Shown here: positions 61,911 through 64,000 of the stretch, piece after piece
How positions within the stretch are numbered: position 1 is the first letter of the stretch
How the letters are laid out: each line of letters opens with the position of its first letter
Assembly (NCBI RefSeq): GCF_016802725.1
Contig: NC_052665.1
Coordinates: forward strand, 3,720,001-3,784,000
Reading direction: 5' to 3'
DNA: 64,000 nt
DNA from: Solenopsis invicta
Lineage: Eukaryota > Arthropoda > Insecta > Hymenoptera > Formicidae
Notes under the pieces: generated by a model
Told to the model about the DNA's origin: nothing
Database searches by the model: none
What the model saw: the letters and a program-made list of their open reading frames with translations, nothing else
Made by a program: the position numbers and the translations under genes

Positions 61911-64000
61911 CGCTGTTTCATGAAGTGCCCTGTCTCGCGAAATTACTTTCGCGAGGCTGTGCAGTATTAATCCGGGCGCCGGTTCCACGCTCCAGGGCGT
62001 ATCTCGCACGAGGTCTCTCCCCGTATCTCCTTCGCATTTATTCGTCCATCGACAGATCATCGAATTAACTGGCGGTAGCACCACGAGGCACAAGACGTAA
62101 CTTACGATATCGTTAAGATAGTTCGTGCACTTAAGATAGTTTGACGGTAATTCCATCGATGGTCCTCGCTTGAGGAAAGCGGAAATAATTTTCAGCGATA
62201 TATAGTTATCGCCGAGGGTGCTGTACACGTTACGTATATTCAAATGTGTACATAAGTGTACATAAATTTTACATTGACATTATAATCGGGAAATATGGTG
62301 CATAAAGATTTTCATTGCTCTTTATGATTATACGTGGATCGATATATTAAAATTTTATTGAGGCCATATTCAATTTTCGATGCTTTGTTTACACACGAGT
62401 AACGCGTCCTCTTATCGCTGTACATAAATTAAATGTTATCAATATTAATATTTATCAAAGAGCCTCACATATATAATGGCATTTCCCCACTAATTATTTC
62501 ATTTCAAGCGCGAAAGGATTACACTGTCGTATAAACATCATATTTGTCAAAGGAACGTTTTTATCATTTGCAATTTATCGTGCATTGCGAGTTTTACTAA
62601 AAGGAAGGCACATAAGTAATAAAAATAAAAACTGCGAGTTCAAATGAACTGCGTTATTAGAATGTTGAACTGCATTTAGTATGTAATGAAAACGTTACGT
62701 TAAGCTCTACGCATATGAATGTACTGATATACAAGTTTTAATAGCAATTTATCAAATCTTGTCATAACAAAATTATCATGCAAATAAACCGTTCTATGAA
62801 ATTTATTTGCTAAAATAAACTCCCGCTTGTTCATTTTTTAACATTTTATTCTCATTATGAATGCATACGGATAATCATTTATCAATTACGTTTATATCCA
62901 TTGTTCTCTATTAAAAAAATGTAATTATTGTTAAAATTAATTTTACCTGTATTTGGTTTCAATTTTAAATCAATATATTTAAAATTATTACATTTAAAAT
63001 AAAAATTTAATTTCAACATATTATGAAATAAATGTTTTAAAAGATCGCAATATTAATGACATCACACAAAATCATTGACAACTGACTGCAGATTTTTTAC
63101 ATTTTAAAGATGAAAAATGATATTCTTGAGGGCGTATTGTGTCATATTAATATGTAAAATATGTTTCTTTTTTATGCGACAACAATTTAGTCTCTGCGTG
63201 CACAATGGAGCGGTGGGACCGACCGACCTTCTTAGCAAGTCAAGTTCGCCCTTTACATCCTTAAGACTATTGTCTCGGACTTGTAGAGCAAGAAAATCGT
63301 GTTCATTGTGTCGCACGTAGATGACACGCGACATCGACTGTATGTTCCATTTGTACGTATATTACATGTACTGAAAAACCGAAACATTGTTGCTCATCGT
63401 GTTAGACAAATTAGTATCATGTTCTTGTTGCACTGCTCTTGTAGCTCGTCGTTTCTCTTCTCTCTTGTCCGCAATTATGTGTTTGCGAGTTGTATTGTAA
63501 TCCAACCAGAGGAGTGATAAGTTTTGTCATGAATTTTTTTCATCGTATGAAAAATAGTAATAATTAAAACAGTTTTTTTAAATTAATAATTATAATATAT
63601 TAAACATAGTTTTGTTCTAGTTATTATCTAGTTTATATTTAATCTTTAACTCAATGAATTATAATTTTATCATTGAACTACGATTATTGAAGAGCACATT
63701 GCAAAAAAATGTAATTAAAAGTATATATCGTAACTAAATAGAAAGAGAAATTTGATTTTTTTATATTATTTGTCATATTTTTGTAAATAAAATTAAAAAA
63801 AAAATTTATAAAAAATCCAGTACATCTATCTCTTTTTATCAATGTCTAATTTAATGAAAATTTGAAAATTTTTAGTGATATAAATTTTTCTCCGTTGTGT
63901 GTGTGTGTGTGTTTTCGGAAACTTTTCTCTTGATGAAACGGCGAATATGTTTGAAGAAGAATGCGCGAAACTCAAGCGAACTGTTAAAGGTCAGAGAAAC
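61911..64000. other. Unassigned AT-rich non-coding DNA
   Basis: Nothing gene-like seen. A short GT run lies at about 63897-63911. Confidence 0.5.

Noticed and set aside
1..64000. CRISPR array, prophage, operon or rRNA content
   Set aside because: No regularly spaced direct repeats, no Shine-Dalgarno-led gene strings, no rRNA-like blocks. Composition and splice signals indicate animal nuclear DNA.

Overview
The window looks like nuclear DNA from a hymenopteran-type insect, most likely an ant. The reasons are composition and gene structure, not a database match. CpG-dense patches (many CGCG, TCGCG and ACGCG words) alternate with AT-rich stretches. There are simple microsatellites (CA, GA, GT, GAC, GAG), several short terminal-inverted-repeat elements, and GT-AG splice signals. 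There are no bacterial-style operons, no rRNA, no recognisable tRNA and no long intact transposase gene.

The window is almost entirely non-coding. The one exon I can call with confidence is on the minus strand at 45454-45146. It is 309 nt long, enters and leaves in phase 1, has a clean AG acceptor and a GTGAGT donor, and encodes about 103 residues rich in Ser, His and Gln. Its two acidic/Ser motifs (YSLSGSEGEDN and DETLTDSDL) resemble the cytoplasmic N-terminal region of teneurins, so my best guess is a teneurin (Ten-a-like) intracellular-domain exon. No other exon of comparable quality lies within 45 kb on its 3' side or 18.5 kb on its 5' side. The window is therefore probably two giant introns of one neuronal adhesion-receptor gene around a single exon.

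Across the rest I list weaker splice-bounded candidate exons. The best is a 35-nt plus-strand microexon at 29216-29250. Minus-strand candidates lie at 34114-34046, 33246-33178, 31280-31167 and 20232-20199. Plus-strand candidates lie at 35057-35165, 39531-39606, 40244-40404 + 40506-40745 and 41947-42075. They were found by eye and many may be chance; RNA-seq would decide.

The repeats are clearer. A MITE with about 67-bp inverted ends and TA flanks lies at 16956-17206, another TIR element at 20957-21172, a long fold-back with TTAA-type ends at 51167-51307, and a 121-bp imperfect inverted repeat at 16681-16801. Polypurine/polypyrimidine tracts recur throughout, most strikingly at 2528-2937. I found no previously undescribed biological system with a defensible mechanism.
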